Shown here: piece after piece, positions 63,262-64,000 of the stretch
Layout of the letters: each line of letters opens with the position of its first letter
Numbering within the stretch: the first letter of the stretch is position 1
Assembly: GCA_020186115.1 (NCBI GenBank)
Contig: WSYJ01000025.1
Span: forward strand, 1 to 64,000
Direction of reading: 5' to 3'
Length of the DNA stretch: 64,000 bases
DNA from: Histomonas meleagridis
Taxonomy: Eukaryota; Parabasalia; Tritrichomonadida; Dientamoebidae
Made by a program: the position numbers and the translations under genes
The notes under the pieces: model-generated
The model's input: the letters and a program-made list of their open reading frames with translations, nothing else
Told to the model about the DNA's origin: nothing
Database searches by the model: none

Positions 63262-63450
63262 TTCACCATCAATTGTATTCCGAAATTTTTCAGAAAGAAA
63301 GCGATAATTTATCCATCCCCATTTTTGTGCTTCTTCTTTATAAGACATGGATTCTTATAAATAGTTATAATCCCAGATTTCTTTGAATTCATCAAAATTT
63401 TCAACTTTTCGACAATCTAATTTTAAGTAATCAACACCATTTTTTTATGA
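63262..63450 (-). pseudogene. Short C-terminal gene relic
   Basis: The minus strand from 63450 reads NGVDYLKLDCRKVENFDE then FKEIWDYNYL, a TAA, and ESMSYKEEAQKWGWINYR..., ending at TAA near 63262. It looks like an eroded protein end, family unknown. Confidence 0.35.
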
Positions 63451-63528
63451 TATTCAAATCCAGTATGTTTAAATGAGGCATGGATATTTATTGAACATGT
63501 GCTTAATTCATAGACTCGAAATATCTTA

Positions 63529-64000
63529 TATAAATGTTGAAATTTGAATGAATGTCATCATTATTTGGGATATATTTTCTGTGGTTTTTCAAAATACTAA
63601 AAAGCAATCGATCTAATACTTGGAATAACTAAAATCATGCTAATTTTTTCAATTTATTTCCATCAAGATGACAAGAACAATTATCGAAAAAGAGAATCGC
63701 CGGTTTTTCGAAACAATCTGGTCCATTTCGATCAGATTCAATCTGTGGAACAAATTTTTGTAGAATAAATTTAGTGAATATCTTTTTTGTGACATAAGGT
63801 GATGCCTCAATACTCATGCTGAGATCAACATCCTTTCTTATTGGTGTATTAAATATTTCTTCTGAATTTGGATCAGTTGTAATTATTGAAGGGAAATAAG
63901 CATCACCACCTCCATTTATTGTGACAACAAGGTTTGAATGTCTTATTCCCCTATTTATTGGATGATGAAGACTTCTATTTTCAAGTTCCTTTGGTATTGC
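63529..64000. repeat. 472-bp inverted duplication, right arm, with DDE transposase tail
   Basis: Reverse-complement copy of 55727-56198, carrying the same transposase C-terminal frame (63817-63635, ending GNKLKKLA) with no stop. It runs off the right edge, so the true arm may be longer. The 7.3-kb interval between the arms is flanked as an inverted pair. Confidence 0.92.

Overview
The window looks like a parabasalid protist genome, of a Trichomonas/Tritrichomonas-like organism. It holds compact intronless eukaryotic genes (histone H4, ribosomal P2, Rab, CCR4-NOT, TRAPP, DNA ligase I, CCA-adding enzyme), BspA-like leucine-rich surface proteins with Ser/Thr-rich stalks, many mariner/pogo and other DNA transposons, and a virus-like Maverick/Polinton-type element. 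The species is inferred from this combination, not proven.

Bases 1 to about 14,450 are a very AT-rich, Asn-rich virus-like element that continues past the left edge. It carries a long trimeric-fibre-type gene with NHTHD repeats (617-4660), an SF3/D5-type helicase gene between two inverted repeat copies (5176-7020), a decayed retroviral-type integrase (7367-8498, minus), a small pVI-like protein (8540-8977), two Lys/Asn-rich coiled-coil proteins (9009-10622), a probable double-jelly-roll major capsid protein (10738-12349), and smaller genes including a membrane protein. Four copies of a ~190-bp repeat (two plus, two minus) partition it into modules. Nearly every gene has in-frame stop codons or single-base frameshifts, so the copy looks dead or is expressed by recoding. 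No PolB or adenain-like protease is visible; they may lie left of the window.

Bases 14,450-17,900 are a junction zone: a ~500-bp (AAAT)n microsatellite, gene relics, and a 1.19-kb rve-integrase element with 45-bp terminal inverted repeats.

Bases 17,900-50,300 are the host gene island: a beta-helix-like surface protein, an exportin-like protein, P2, a broken small-GTPase gene, CNOT11, H4, a PROPPIN, a coiled-coil protein, DNA ligase I, a BspA-like protein, a complete pogo-like transposon, Rab, a giant HEAT-type protein, a tail-anchored synapsin-like ATP-grasp protein, a CCA-adding enzyme, a decayed GTPase, an SLC35F6-like transporter, a TRAPPC8-like protein, a longin-tetraspanin fusion, a coiled-coil protein and a Ser/Thr kinase. 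Vesicle traffic (Rab, TRAPPC8, longin-tetraspanin, synapsin-like) is well represented, though nothing shows co-regulation. An 8-bp motif, TAAACGGT or its complement, recurs just upstream of several starts and is a candidate promoter element.

Bases 50,300-64,000 are a transposon graveyard: relics of pogo-like, Merlin/IS1016-like and mariner transposases, an internally deleted 967-bp pogo-like element, a 472-bp inverted duplication, and decayed copies of BspA-like genes, one sharing a long duplicated block with the copy at 30 kb.
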